Below, in pieces: positions 45,437 through 55,407 of a stretch of DNA of 64,000 nucleotides. The stretch spans positions 56,769 through 120,768 of the forward strand of contig JARLJH010000015.1 in assembly GCA_031291305.1 (NCBI GenBank), read 5' to 3'. The translations under genes were made by a program, and so were the position numbers. Origin of the DNA: Rhodoferax sp. (lineage in GTDB: Bacteria > Pseudomonadota > Gammaproteobacteria > Burkholderiales > Burkholderiaceae_C). Below the pieces are notes generated by a model, which ran no database searches, had not been told where the DNA came from, and saw nothing but the letters and a program-made list of their open reading frames with translations. Each line of letters opens with the position of its first letter. Within the stretch, counting starts at the first letter, position 1.

Positions 45437-46591
45437 CTATTTCAAAGGCGCCAGAAACAATTCCCGATACCGAGCCACCACGGCATCGAGCCCGTATAGG
45501 CGTTGGATGCTTCCCATGGCTGCCTCCTGTTGGACAGAAGCAGCATTTTTGCTGGCCATATTGCTGACGTACTGGGTCAGAATCGCCGATCCCAATGCCA
45601 CTGCATCTTCGCTGGGAACCAGCGTGCCGCAGCGACCGTTTTCCAGCAGCGCTGCATTGCCCCCAACATTGGTGGCCACGATCTTCAGGCCGGTAGCCAT
45701 GGCCTCTTGCAGGGTGCATGAAGTGGCTTCAAAGAGAGACGGCAGCACAAAACAGTCTAGTGCTCTGAAAATATCGGCCACGTCTGCTCGTACGCCGGGC
45801 AACCACAGCCTGTCAATCAGGCCAGCATCGTGCATTCGATGGCGCACTGCAACATCCAGCGGCCCGGCACCAATCATTGCGAGGCGCATGCGCTCGGTGC
45901 CAGGTGCGCCAGACTGAATCAGTGCCACAAAGGTGTCTACCAACAGTAGCGGGTTTTTGACCTCCACCAATCGGCCTACATAGCCGATTACCCAATCCAC
46001 TCCTCGGGCGAATGGCCAACCAGCAGGCAGTGCATCACCAGCCTGCGGGGGTCTGAATTGTTGGGTGTCCACTCCATTTGGGATCAGTTGCAGGTGCTCA
46101 GGCGGCACGCCAATTTTGTCCAGCAGATACGCGTGCAACGGCTCAGCCACCGCCACAAATTCATTCACGAATGGCTTGTATATCTTGCGCAACAAGTTGT
46201 AATGCGCGTTGCCGCCACCCAGGTCACCCACATCCCAGCCGTGCTCCACATGCACCCGCAGCGGTACGCCTGACAGCGTTGCTACCGGCATAAACTCCAT
46301 CGCAGCTAGGTTGCAACTGTGCAACACATCCGGGCGCAATCGACGTAGCAACTTGAACATTTTGGGGTACAGCTTGAAAGGCTGGCCCGGCCCCTTGTTC
46401 AGGCTGATTACCTCCACATCAGGTAGCTTGATGCGCGTCACAAAGGTGGTATCAAACCCGGCAATGGCAACGATGGTGTGACGAAACTCGTCGTGCGGAA
46501 GATGGTTGATCAACTGTACAACCACATTTTCCAGGCCACCGGCGGCGAAACGGTACACCAAGTGGACGATGTGGCGGGGGTGGGAGTGCAT
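45437..46591 (-). CDS. GT4 glycosyltransferase, PEP-CTERM/EpsH1-associated
   Basis: 384 residues. N-terminal HLVYRFAAGGLENVVVQLINHL, middle HVEHGWDVGDLGGGNAHYNLLRK and a C-terminal GT4 domain with PNGVDTQQF, GYVGRLVEVKNP, LPSLFEATSCTLQEAMATGL (donor site Glu). The GGLENVV...HGWD combination is the signature of the sugar transferase family that travels with exosortase systems. It adds a sugar to the lipid-linked unit at the cytoplasmic face. Confidence 0.88.
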   Translation of the reverse strand: MHSHPRHIVHLVYRFAAGGLENVVVQLINHLPHDEFRHTIVAIAGFDTTFVTRIKLPDVEVISLNKGPGQPFKLYPKMFKLLRRLRPDVLHSCNLAAMEFMPVATLSGVPLRVHVEHGWDVGDLGGGNAHYNLLRKIYKPFVNEFVAVAEPLHAYLLDKIGVPPEHLQLIPNGVDTQQFRPPQAGDALPAGWPFARGVDWVIGYVGRLVEVKNPLLLVDTFVALIQSGAPGTERMRLAMIGAGPLDVAVRHRMHDAGLIDRLWLPGVRADVADIFRALDCFVLPSLFEATSCTLQEAMATGLKIVATNVGGNAALLENGRCGTLVPSEDAVALGSAILTQYVSNMASKNAASVQQEAAMGSIQRLYGLDAVVARYRELFLAPLK

Positions 46592-46703
46592 GGTTGGGTT
46601 GGGTCGGGAAAAGAACTGGCATCATAGCTATGGACTATGGGTCAAGTGTGGGACTGTATCTGCCCCGCTCCACCATAATGAGCGCAGTATCTAAACCATA
46701 TCT

Positions 46704-48161
46704 ATGGCTGTAATTCGCAAAATTTTGAAAATTCTCAGTATTGGTCTGACCCTGCTGGTTTTTGCCATGGGCGGTCTGTGGCTAAAGAATCGCGACAGTT
46801 TAAGCCCTGACATTTGGCAGCACGCTCAGCGCGTGGTGCTGGGGCAAGAGCCATTGCTGGCGGATCGCACTCCCGGCGAACTCATCCGTTATGCCTTACG
46901 CCGACTGGAAGGACACCCCAATTTGGAAGCTGTTCTGATACCCCCGCTGCACTGGACACAAACCAAATATGAGCATCCTGTGCCACCCGGTCCGATGCCA
47001 ACTCTGGGCAAAGGGCAACTTGATCAGGCTCCCCCGCCGCTGCTCGGTCAGGCCATGCAGCCAACATTCACCGTCAACAGCGCTTCCGAAATCATCCGCG
47101 CTATCAGTAGCAGTAGCGCCAAAGCGGGCCAGACTGTGCTGATTGCCCCAGGGCACTACCGCATCAACCAAAATATCAAAACGGCGGTTGCAGGCAATGC
47201 ACAGCAGCTCATTACGGTGCGTGCCAGCAGACCAGGGCAAGTGGTGATTGAGCTCAACGCGCAGGAAGGATTTATCGTGTCCCACCCCTATTGGGTGTTT
47301 GAAAATTTGGACATTCGCGGCGTGTGCAGGGACGACTCCAGTTGCGAGCACGCTTTTCATGTGGTGGGCCAAGGCGCACACTTAGTAGTGCGTAACAATC
47401 GCATTGAAGACTTCAATGCCCCACTCAAAATCAACGGTCTCAATGGTGACTGGCCAGACGACGGCCTCCTGCAGCACAACACCGTCACCAACAGCAGAGC
47501 GCGCACCACGCAAAACCCCACCACCATGTTTGATCTAGTGGGTGCCAACAACTGGCAGGTTCTGGACAATGTGGTGAGCAACTTCGTAAAGAACGGAGGT
47601 AACGGCATCTCTTATGGTGTCTTCATGAAAGGGGCCAGCAGCGGAGGGCGCATAGAGCGCAACCTGGTTATCTGCACCCTGCAAAACGTGTCGCAACCTG
47701 GTCTGCGCGTGGGTATATCGTTTGGCGGCGGCACCACCGGCAAAGACTATTGCCGTGACGGGCGTTGCACCGTAGAGCATGCTGCCGGCTTGGCCGCCAA
47801 CAACATCGTGGCCCACTGCAATGACAGCGGCATTGACGTAAACATGTCCACTGGCATCGTTATTGCCCACAACACACTTGTCAACACCGCCGGTATAGAC
47901 GTGCGCCAGGCGCCAGCGTCAGCCAAGCTCTACGGCAACCTGCTTGAAGGCAAGATTAGCCTACGCAAGGGTGGACAAGCCAAGCTGGTGATGAATGAAA
48001 TTGTTGTCATGGCTGATGTGTTTGAAGATGCCAACGCCTTGAAACTTGGCTGGCGCCGGGTACCGCCCAACATTCCCACCGTCGCGCTGGTGCCACATGA
48101 TTTTTACGATCGTGCCCGCGGCAACGCAACCCCGCCGGGAGCATTGAGTGGGATTGAGTGA
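46704..48161 (+). CDS. Membrane-anchored right-handed beta-helix protein (possible polysaccharide lyase)
   Basis: 485 residues: one N-terminal hydrophobic anchor (ILSIGLTLLVFAMGGLWL), a linker, then a parallel beta-helix (repeats such as VVRNNRIEDFNAPLKI, NNWQVLDNVVSNFV, GIVIAHNTLVN). It resembles chondroitinase-B/alginate-lyase-like proteins that cleave uronic-acid polymers, which would suit the uronate pathway here, but I cannot identify catalytic residues. Its neighbour is the RIFT-barrel protein. The GT gene at 45437-46591 is divergent. Confidence 0.75.
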   Translation: MAVIRKILKILSIGLTLLVFAMGGLWLKNRDSLSPDIWQHAQRVVLGQEPLLADRTPGELIRYALRRLEGHPNLEAVLIPPLHWTQTKYEHPVPPGPMPTLGKGQLDQAPPPLLGQAMQPTFTVNSASEIIRAISSSSAKAGQTVLIAPGHYRINQNIKTAVAGNAQQLITVRASRPGQVVIELNAQEGFIVSHPYWVFENLDIRGVCRDDSSCEHAFHVVGQGAHLVVRNNRIEDFNAPLKINGLNGDWPDDGLLQHNTVTNSRARTTQNPTTMFDLVGANNWQVLDNVVSNFVKNGGNGISYGVFMKGASSGGRIERNLVICTLQNVSQPGLRVGISFGGGTTGKDYCRDGRCTVEHAAGLAANNIVAHCNDSGIDVNMSTGIVIAHNTLVNTAGIDVRQAPASAKLYGNLLEGKISLRKGGQAKLVMNEIVVMADVFEDANALKLGWRRVPPNIPTVALVPHDFYDRARGNATPPGALSGIE

Positions 48162-48258
48162 TCCATGCTAGGGAATCGTGGAACACAATCACAAAGGATT
48201 ACTTTGAGCCACTAGCTAATAACTCTCTTGACCCGCTAACCTCTAAGCAGGTGAACAA

Positions 48259-50703
48259 ATGCAAAATATAGTTAACTTTAATGTCGCGAGGCTAGCTTTG
48301 GCTTCAATATTTCTTTTGTTCGCATATGGGGTTGGAAACGCGTTAGGAGCACCAACTCAAACCAATACCACCAAGAATGATATTGACCCCGCAGCGCATA
48401 ACATGGCGCCGATTACCAACTTGACGGTTTCATCGACATCTGCTGCGGTTCAAGGTAGTGTGCCAATTACATTTGGTCAACCGTTCAAGGCTGGCGATGT
48501 GCCAGCCGGCACTCAGCTTGACGCGAGTGATTCTATTGGCCGATCCGTACCGTTGCAAATGGACGAAGTTTCTAGCTATGCCGATGGTTCCGTACGTTTT
48601 GCAGTGCTCAGTGCGCAACTACGTGATCTACAGCCCAACGAAAACCGCCAGATCAACATCTATCGAGCTACCACCTCTAACTTTACTGTGCCAAAAGGTA
48701 GTTTCGGTACCCGTGCATTCAATCTGAAAATTGCTGTAACTATTTTTTCACCTCAAATTTCTGTTATTACATTTGGTAATCGACATGGTACTACCCCTGG
48801 AAAGCCATACCTAGCAGGTGAAAAAATAGTTATTCAGTTAGGAAACGCTGATCCCGAACAATATGTGTTAACCGTCACAGATGCCGAGGCGGGTGGTGGT
48901 TTTATGACCTTAACCAAAATTGCGGAAGCTTTTTTGCGACTTATTAACAATAGCAGCAAAATATTCCATGCATACAAAATTGGCGCAGGTGGTGGGTACG
49001 AAAATCTATGGATCACCACGCAAAAACCAGATGATGCCGCCTTTGATATCAAGTTCTTATACTCTGGTGCAGCTGTGCAAACGATTAGTCAGGAGCAAAA
49101 CTACAAACTCCCGCGCACCTATCAAGCTAACCCGAGCAAAGTGTTGGAGTCTATGCTTACTTCCCATCAAAGCCCACGCTTGGGAGGCCCGATTGCCTAC
49201 GAGTACACGGTAGTCGCTCCGTTTGTTGACACAAGTACCGGCAACAAGCACCCGCAACTCACAGCGCGATTGCATACTCGTTTCTTGGATGCTGGGCAAC
49301 GCGTGCGCACTGACATGGTGATTGAAAACGACTGGACCTATGAACCCAACCCAGGCAATATCACCTACGATCTAACAGTAACGCAAGATGGGCGAATCAT
49401 TTACCACAATGACCCGTTTACCCACACCCATCACGCTCGATGGCACAAGGTACTGTGGTCTGGGCCCGAACCACAAGTGCAAGTGAAGCACAACATGCGT
49501 TACTTTTTGGACACCAAAACAACTTGGAATTACGACTTGTCCGTGAGAATTCCCGAATCAGTTCTGGCAGCTGAGGCTGCCAAGTTGGCCAATGCCGATA
49601 CTGGCCCCATGGGATCGGCCCTTATAACCCACTATTTTCCAGGCGTTGGCGCGCGCGACGATATTGGCCCCTTACCGCGCTGGACGGCCCTATATCTGTT
49701 GAGCCAGGACAGCAGGCAGCGCGCCATGATGCTAGCCAATGCCGATGCAGCAGCGAGCGTCCCCATCCATTACCGGGACAAGGCTACCGATCAGCCAGTC
49801 AGCATTGATGATCATCCCGGTTTGACACTATTGTTTGGAGCATCAATAGCACACGATGCGACACCAGTGATAACCAACGGAGCTACGATTTGGAGCCCAG
49901 ACACGAACCATCAGGCGTCCTTCGCATACATACCGTACATGGTCACTGGTGACGCGTTTTACCTTGACGAGTTACTTTTTTGGGCAAACTGGAACATGGC
50001 AAGCAAGAATCCGGACTACCGTGAAAAGGCCAAAGGGCTAATTCATTCTGAGGAAGTCCGCGGACAGGCTTGGGGGTTGCGCTCACTGGGCGAAGCCACA
50101 CGAGCCTTGCCAGACCGGCATCCCATGAAGCGGTACTTCAATACCAAGCTCATAAACAATTTAGACTGGTACAACGGAACTTATCCACCGCGGCATCCCA
50201 ATGACATGGCACTATCAAGCCTTGGAATGGTAGAGCGTGGAGGAACCCAGTTGAATCAAACGCGGCCATGGATGAATGACTACATGGCAATTGTTCTTGC
50301 CCAGTTAGCAGAAAACGGAGAGCTGGGCGCACAGCGCTACCTTCAGTATTTAAGCAAATTTACGGTAGGTAGATTTACCCATGACAATGAAGGTTTTTGC
50401 AGCGCATATGCCGCCGCGTACACATTGAAGCTTTTTGATGACCGTGGAAATCAAATTACGGATTGGCGTGAGCTTTTTCAGAAAAACTTTGGAAATGTCA
50501 CACAGTGCGATACCAGTCAACCAGTTATTGGGGGTTATCCCGACCTGGCGTTAGGCTACGCGGCCAGTGCGCGGGCTATGCTTGCTGCCAGCGCAAGGTT
50601 GGGCATAGCCGGAGCAGCTGCAGCGTACGAAAAGTGGCGAGCACGAACACCAAAAATGGATAACGCATTCAAAACAGACCCGACTTGGGCAATAGTTCCG
50701 TAA
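48259..50703 (+). CDS. Exported RIFT-barrel/alpha-toroid protein, possible polysaccharide lyase
   Basis: 814 residues. Signal peptide (LALASIFLLFAYGVGNALG), an N-terminal domain with FGQPFKAGDVP, LQMDEVSSYADGSVRFAVLS (the RIFT-barrel pattern of YetA/exo-rhamnogalacturonan-lyase-like proteins), then a long helical part rich in Trp and Tyr with GQAWGLRSLGEATRA and repeated ATRAL/YLQYL helices, like an alpha/alpha toroid. It may trim the polymer in the periplasm or outside. RBS AGGTG precedes ATG. Its DNA is visibly more AT-rich than the first half of the window. Confidence 0.72.
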   Translation: MQNIVNFNVARLALASIFLLFAYGVGNALGAPTQTNTTKNDIDPAAHNMAPITNLTVSSTSAAVQGSVPITFGQPFKAGDVPAGTQLDASDSIGRSVPLQMDEVSSYADGSVRFAVLSAQLRDLQPNENRQINIYRATTSNFTVPKGSFGTRAFNLKIAVTIFSPQISVITFGNRHGTTPGKPYLAGEKIVIQLGNADPEQYVLTVTDAEAGGGFMTLTKIAEAFLRLINNSSKIFHAYKIGAGGGYENLWITTQKPDDAAFDIKFLYSGAAVQTISQEQNYKLPRTYQANPSKVLESMLTSHQSPRLGGPIAYEYTVVAPFVDTSTGNKHPQLTARLHTRFLDAGQRVRTDMVIENDWTYEPNPGNITYDLTVTQDGRIIYHNDPFTHTHHARWHKVLWSGPEPQVQVKHNMRYFLDTKTTWNYDLSVRIPESVLAAEAAKLANADTGPMGSALITHYFPGVGARDDIGPLPRWTALYLLSQDSRQRAMMLANADAAASVPIHYRDKATDQPVSIDDHPGLTLLFGASIAHDATPVITNGATIWSPDTNHQASFAYIPYMVTGDAFYLDELLFWANWNMASKNPDYREKAKGLIHSEEVRGQAWGLRSLGEATRALPDRHPMKRYFNTKLINNLDWYNGTYPPRHPNDMALSSLGMVERGGTQLNQTRPWMNDYMAIVLAQLAENGELGAQRYLQYLSKFTVGRFTHDNEGFCSAYAAAYTLKLFDDRGNQITDWRELFQKNFGNVTQCDTSQPVIGGYPDLALGYAASARAMLAASARLGIAGAAAAYEKWRARTPKMDNAFKTDPTWAIVP

Positions 50704-50769
50704 TCGTAGCGACACTGACACTATATATATCAAGGGGACTTCTGCCATACCCCACCCAAAAAATAGAAG

Positions 50770-51900
50770 CTAACTTGTTGTTGAATGGTAGCCAATTAAG
50801 TTCTGCAGTGCGGTAATAAGACGTTGTGCCTGCAGATCCATGGAGTATCCAGCCAGCGCTCTCTGGCGGGCCAGCTGCCCCACGTGTTGGCGCAACTGCG
50901 GATCGCGCAACGCTGAAAGGTATTTCAGCCACTCTGATGGAGTGCGGGCTAAAAAACCATTTTTGCCGTGATCAATCACAGGCTCATAGGATGGAATGGG
51001 TGTGGCAACTACCGGCAAAGCCATGGCCATTTTCAAAGTTAGACGGTTCTCTGACTTCAGCTTCCAAGCGCCGGTGGGGTCGCGAACCGTGTCGGGTTCA
51101 ATGGGAATGATGCCAATATCGGCCTGCTGCATTTCAGCGTAAACAGACTCGGGGCCCCACGCGTGGCAGCGAATGCGTGGGTTTGCCAGAAACCGCATGT
51201 AGTCCAGCTTTTGCCCCAAGGGCCCGATGTTGCGCAGTCGCCATTGGTGGTCTCTCAGGCGGCGCAACTTGTTGTCATCGGCTGAATAACTCCCAACAAT
51301 TGTGATTCGCAACCATTCGGGGGGGCTTACCAGCAGGGGGATTTTATCCAGTTCTGTTGATGTCACCAATACCGCCTTTATTGGTTCTTGCCTAGATCCT
51401 GCATGGCCACCCCACTCTGTTTTATGTAGCATTGGTTTTTCAATGCCATCATGAACCACTGTCACCTTGGCTTGCAATTCTTTCGGGTACAGACTTTTGA
51501 GATGATCAGTCACCACAATCGTCATGTCGGTGGCCTCGCACATGGCGGGATTGATGAAGTCGCAGATGGAGAAAACGGTTTTGATACCCAGCTTGCGCAA
51601 CTCTCGCGCCAAAGTCAGTACGCTGTCGCCAAAGACCTTCTGGAAAAAAACGACCTGAAAATTCTCAGCCTTCAACCTCACAGCCAAGCCTGAAACATCG
51701 GGTGTCATGGAGCTGGCGGCAGGCTCAAACACAATGTGTGGGTCAAAGTCCGCTGCGCGCAGATACGGCAGCATATTGAGCACAACGATGCGGGTGCTGG
51801 GAATGGCGGCTTGCGAATTTGATAGCAAGACGAAGCCGATTTTGACGATATTCTTATCCACAAAAAGCGATCTGTATGCCCGCCCACAGTGTTTTCTCAC
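50770..51900 (-). CDS. Glycosyltransferase, GT4-like
   Basis: 376 residues with a weak N-terminal half (IVKIGFVLLSNSQAAIPSTRIVVLNML) and a GT4-type C-terminal half: VHDGIEKP, AEMQQADIGIIPIEPD, KSENRLTLKMAMALPVVATPIPSY with the donor-site region. GTG 51900 gives the longest form; a start at GTG 51861 (VDKNIVKI) is a fair alternative because no Shine-Dalgarno is clear at either. It is divergent from the methyltransferase gene, 32 bases apart. Confidence 0.75.
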   Translation of the reverse strand: MRKHCGRAYRSLFVDKNIVKIGFVLLSNSQAAIPSTRIVVLNMLPYLRAADFDPHIVFEPAASSMTPDVSGLAVRLKAENFQVVFFQKVFGDSVLTLARELRKLGIKTVFSICDFINPAMCEATDMTIVVTDHLKSLYPKELQAKVTVVHDGIEKPMLHKTEWGGHAGSRQEPIKAVLVTSTELDKIPLLVSPPEWLRITIVGSYSADDNKLRRLRDHQWRLRNIGPLGQKLDYMRFLANPRIRCHAWGPESVYAEMQQADIGIIPIEPDTVRDPTGAWKLKSENRLTLKMAMALPVVATPIPSYEPVIDHGKNGFLARTPSEWLKYLSALRDPQLRQHVGQLARQRALAGYSMDLQAQRLITALQNLIGYHSTTS

Positions 51901-51932
51901 CTCGAGCAGGAAATCTATTAGGCTAACATACT

Positions 51933-52910
51933 ATGAAAGCGCAGATATTCCACTATATAGCCAGCAGCAACCGACCATCTATGCAAAGCAGCAATCATTC
52001 CGTATCGCCGCCGACGCTACATTGTCGACAATGTGGCAGTGATCGGGTGTCAAATATTGGCTTGCTACCGACATGTGCCACCTTTGCGGGATGCATGCTC
52101 GATTGGCCTTGGCCGGGGGGGTATTTGCGTCGTTGTCACAGCTGTGCGTTTGTCTTTCGAGATCCTGTTGCGGCAGCGGAGACTTACGAAGCACTGTACG
52201 CGGAGGCTCCTAGCACAGTATGGTCTACTTCCCGGTTGCGTGGCGACCGTGCGTACGTCGCGGAGATGATTGCCATGCATTCAACAGGGCCGGTGGATGT
52301 CTTAGATGTTGGTTGTTATACCGGCCAACTTCTGGGAACCCTTGATGTGCGCTGCCGCAAATTTGGGGTTGAAGCGTCGAGGGCTGCAGCCGCCGTTGCA
52401 GAATGCGATGGAGTTGAGATCATTGCACGAACGACGAGCGAACTCGGGCAGATCAATCAAAGATTCGATGTGGTGGTTGCAATTGATGTGATCGAACATT
52501 TGCTGGATCCCTCGGTATTTCTGAGGCAAATGTTGGATTTGACGCGGCCCGGAGGATTGGTTATGGTTTCCACCGGCGATGCCGACGCTTGGCCTTGGCG
52601 GCTTGCAGGTGCGGCATATTGGTATTCAGAAATGGCGGAGCATGTCAGCTTCATATCCTCGTCGTGGGCTAAGCGGTTCGCAGAGCAGCACTGTGTGCCA
52701 ATCGAAGGTATGCAGCGATTTCGCTATTACGATGAAATTGACCCGGGTCGATGGCGTTCCCAGCTTCGCTTTTGGGTCGCAGCGGCTAAGATTGCACTCC
52801 GACATCGCTTGGCGCGCCTTAGGGGCGGTGCTGATTCGCAGCCGCGTTGGATACTTGGTGGGGCGGGGTTGTTTGCCGACCACTTTGTTTTCGCATTGCG
52901 TAAACGATGA
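51933..52910 (+). CDS. SAM-dependent methyltransferase with an N-terminal cysteine cluster
   Basis: 325 residues. Four cysteines in CRQC and CHSC near residues 30-70 look like a zinc-binding or zinc-ribbon N-terminus. The middle is a class I methyltransferase: VLDVGCYTGQLLG (SAM site), VVVAIDVIEHLLDP. It probably methylates a sugar or lipid-linked intermediate. It overlaps the GT2 gene downstream as ATGA, so they form one operon. Confidence 0.84.
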   Translation: MKAQIFHYIASSNRPSMQSSNHSVSPPTLHCRQCGSDRVSNIGLLPTCATFAGCMLDWPWPGGYLRRCHSCAFVFRDPVAAAETYEALYAEAPSTVWSTSRLRGDRAYVAEMIAMHSTGPVDVLDVGCYTGQLLGTLDVRCRKFGVEASRAAAAVAECDGVEIIARTTSELGQINQRFDVVVAIDVIEHLLDPSVFLRQMLDLTRPGGLVMVSTGDADAWPWRLAGAAYWYSEMAEHVSFISSSWAKRFAEQHCVPIEGMQRFRYYDEIDPGRWRSQLRFWVAAAKIALRHRLARLRGGADSQPRWILGGAGLFADHFVFALRKR

Positions 52911-53776
52911 TTCACACGCCAAATGTTCTTGCGCCCAACGGTGATCTTGTTACGGTCATCGTGCCGACCTTCAACGGGGCCAAACTAATACGTGAATGTC
53001 TCGAGAGTGTGCTTCGACAGGACTATAAGTCCATTGAAGTAATTGTTGTCGATGGCGCCTCCACAGACAATACTGTCGAAATTGTAAGTATTTTGGCGCG
53101 TGGTAATCCTTTTATCAGCTGCACCAGCAAACCTGACCTTGGCGTCTATGATGCCATCAACCGGGGATTACGACTAGCGCGGGGCGAGTGGATATATATC
53201 CTGGGTTGCGACGATAGACTTGCAGGTCAGGGCGTATTCACTGCAATAGCCCCTTTCCTCGCCACGGACAATGACATCATTCATACCAAGGTCCTGCGGA
53301 TGAGTACTGGCTTGCTAGAGGGAGCTCCTTCTACACCTGGAGATATCGTTCTCAATAATATCTGCCAGCAAGCTATTCTCTATCGGAAATCACTTTTCAC
53401 ACGTTTGGGTGAGTTTGATCTCAAGTATAAGATTTGTGCTGACTGGGATTTCAATATTCGGTGCTTTGGCCTGCCATGTAAGGTGACTTTCTGCGATGTG
53501 GTGCTATGTCACTATGATGGACGAGGGATGAGTTCCCGCACGACAGACCACGCGTTTTATAGGGATCGACTTTCGATTGCGCTACGGGCGTATCACGTTC
53601 CAGTACTGCATTCTGTATTTCGGGCCCTTCGGTACGAGTTCCACGATGAAGGGAAAAAGTGCTTGGAGGAAGGCCGAATCTTCCATGCCGTAAAAAATCA
53701 GACAATTTTCTTTATACATGCCGTGATTGCTAAGTTTGAAAGACTCATGGCACCTCACTCCTCTAAGACACGGTAG
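52907..53776 (+). CDS. GT2-family glycosyltransferase
   Basis: 289 residues. The N-terminus has VIVPTFNGAKLIRECLESVLRQDY and VVDGASTDNTVE, then GVYDAINRGLRLARGEWIYILGCDDRL (D-x-D-like), and an acceptor region with CADWDFNIRCF. This is the Wca/colanic-type family A fold. It adds one sugar to the repeat unit. It overlaps the methyltransferase gene by 4 bases and is convergent with the flippase gene. Confidence 0.9.
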   Translation: MIHTPNVLAPNGDLVTVIVPTFNGAKLIRECLESVLRQDYKSIEVIVVDGASTDNTVEIVSILARGNPFISCTSKPDLGVYDAINRGLRLARGEWIYILGCDDRLAGQGVFTAIAPFLATDNDIIHTKVLRMSTGLLEGAPSTPGDIVLNNICQQAILYRKSLFTRLGEFDLKYKICADWDFNIRCFGLPCKVTFCDVVLCHYDGRGMSSRTTDHAFYRDRLSIALRAYHVPVLHSVFRALRYEFHDEGKKCLEEGRIFHAVKNQTIFFIHAVIAKFERLMAPHSSKTR

Positions 53777-53898
53777 AAGTACTATTCCCCATAATCTGGA
53801 ACTGGTAATTGATCGAATTTGCCAAACTTTGGCGGTGTCCATCTGATTTTGAGATACTGTTTTAATGGCTAATGATGCAAGGTTGATGGACAGAATTT

Positions 53899-55398
53899 CT
53901 ATTTCACTAGCCCCAATATCATCCGCGACTTGGCATGCAAGATTTCCAGCAAAACACGCTCAGTACCCCGTGGGCACCCCACAGTAAACCAGGTCATAGT
54001 AAGCACCGCGCCATAGCTGAGTACGCCAATCAGCACGAGTGTGAACAACTGGACCGGAGACGCCAAGTTTGGCCAACGTGTCTCCAGCATTGCCTTTACC
54101 ATCTGTATGGCCACTGCCATAGTACCGGACGCTATCAAGGGGCGCCACATAACTGATGCCAGATGCCGCGTGGGCAGACCGGTGAGTCGGGTAAAAACAA
54201 TCACAATACCAGCGAAGCCCATGATCGCCGCCGCAAAGTGCGCGTAGGCCGCACCCAGTGCTCCAAAATGAAGACTGGCGTAGACCACCACCGGCAAAGA
54301 CACAACCAGCAGGCTGCCTGACAGCAGCGTATTCGCTCGGGGTTGGCCCATGGCCGACATTACCACATACATGTTGCCTTGCAACGCACCCACCAGGCCG
54401 CATAGGCCTAAAATCTGCATGATCGGGATGGCATCTTGCCACTGCGGCCCTAGCAGCAGGCTCACCACCAGGCCGGCCAGGCAGTACAACCCGACGGCCA
54501 CCGGAAAACTCACCACACAGATCAGCCCGTAAACCTCCAGGAACCTTGCCAAAAGCTTTTCGCGTGTCTTGGCCAGCTGGGCATAGGCCGGATAGACCGC
54601 CCGGTTGAGCGGTGCGATCAGCTCGGTCGATGGCATGGTGGCCACTTCGGCAGCCAGGTTGTATACCCCCAGTCCGTAGCTGCCCACGGTGCGCCCCAAA
54701 ATAAAGTCGGTGGAGCGGCTATGTAAAAACTGGATCAGGTTCGAGATGAACAGCCACTTTGAAAAGTTGAACAAGTCCGCCCTGGCCTGCAATGAAAATT
54801 TGGGGCGGTAGGGGTGCAGGCGGTAACTGATCAGCACCGACATCATCTTGCCAATGACGATGCCGAAAACCAGTGCCCAAAAGCTCCGCAACGTGAGAGC
54901 GAGTGTGACGGTAACCACGAACCCAGCCAGGCGTTTGGCCAGCAGGTACCTGAACTCGAGGTGAAAGGTCAGCTCTTTGCGAAACGCGACGGTGCCAATG
55001 TTCTCAAAACCTGTCACCAATGAGCCCAGGGCCAGTGCTGGCAACATCAGTTGCAACCGGGGTTCCTTGTAGAACTCCGCTGCTGGCACCGCTAACGCCA
55101 GCAGCAAGCAAGCGATGCTCACACCAAAAATCACGTTGAAGGTCCAGGCCGTGTCAAAGTGGCTGCGTTGGGTGTCTTGACGCTGGATCAGTGCAGAGTC
55201 AAAACCAAAGGCACCCATGAGTTCCAGCAGGGCGACCACGGCCATGGCCATAGCCACCAGCCCGAAGTCTGAGGGTGTCAGCACCCGCACCAGCACCAAG
55301 GTGCTGACTAGGCCAATGCTCTTGTCCAGCAGCTTGAAGCTCATGAGCCAGGCCGCTCCTTTGGCGATTTGGCGGCCGGTGGCGTGGTTTTCAGTCAT
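53899..55398 (-). CDS. Polysaccharide flippase (Wzx-like, MOP/MVF superfamily)
   Basis: About 500 residues with 12-14 hydrophobic helices and the polysaccharide_synt_3-type N-terminus (AAWLMSFKLLDKSIGLVSTLVLVRVLTPSDFG). It should flip the lipid-linked repeat unit across the inner membrane. The fused deacetylase/GT gene ends 10 bases upstream of ATG 55398, and a TTG at 55404 is also possible. Confidence 0.9.
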   Translation of the reverse strand: MTENHATGRQIAKGAAWLMSFKLLDKSIGLVSTLVLVRVLTPSDFGLVAMAMAVVALLELMGAFGFDSALIQRQDTQRSHFDTAWTFNVIFGVSIACLLLALAVPAAEFYKEPRLQLMLPALALGSLVTGFENIGTVAFRKELTFHLEFRYLLAKRLAGFVVTVTLALTLRSFWALVFGIVIGKMMSVLISYRLHPYRPKFSLQARADLFNFSKWLFISNLIQFLHSRSTDFILGRTVGSYGLGVYNLAAEVATMPSTELIAPLNRAVYPAYAQLAKTREKLLARFLEVYGLICVVSFPVAVGLYCLAGLVVSLLLGPQWQDAIPIMQILGLCGLVGALQGNMYVVMSAMGQPRANTLLSGSLLVVSLPVVVYASLHFGALGAAYAHFAAAIMGFAGIVIVFTRLTGLPTRHLASVMWRPLIASGTMAVAIQMVKAMLETRWPNLASPVQLFTLVLIGVLSYGAVLTMTWFTVGCPRGTERVLLEILHAKSRMILGLVK

Positions 55399-55407
55399 GA
55401 CCAATGC

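Noticed and set aside
52019-52034. 16-bp perfect palindrome ACATTGTCGACAATGT containing TGTCGACA, similar to half of the proposed PrsR box
   Set aside because: It lies inside the coding sequence of the methyltransferase with no promoter nearby, and its 8-bp half spacing does not match the TGT-N11-ACA form.
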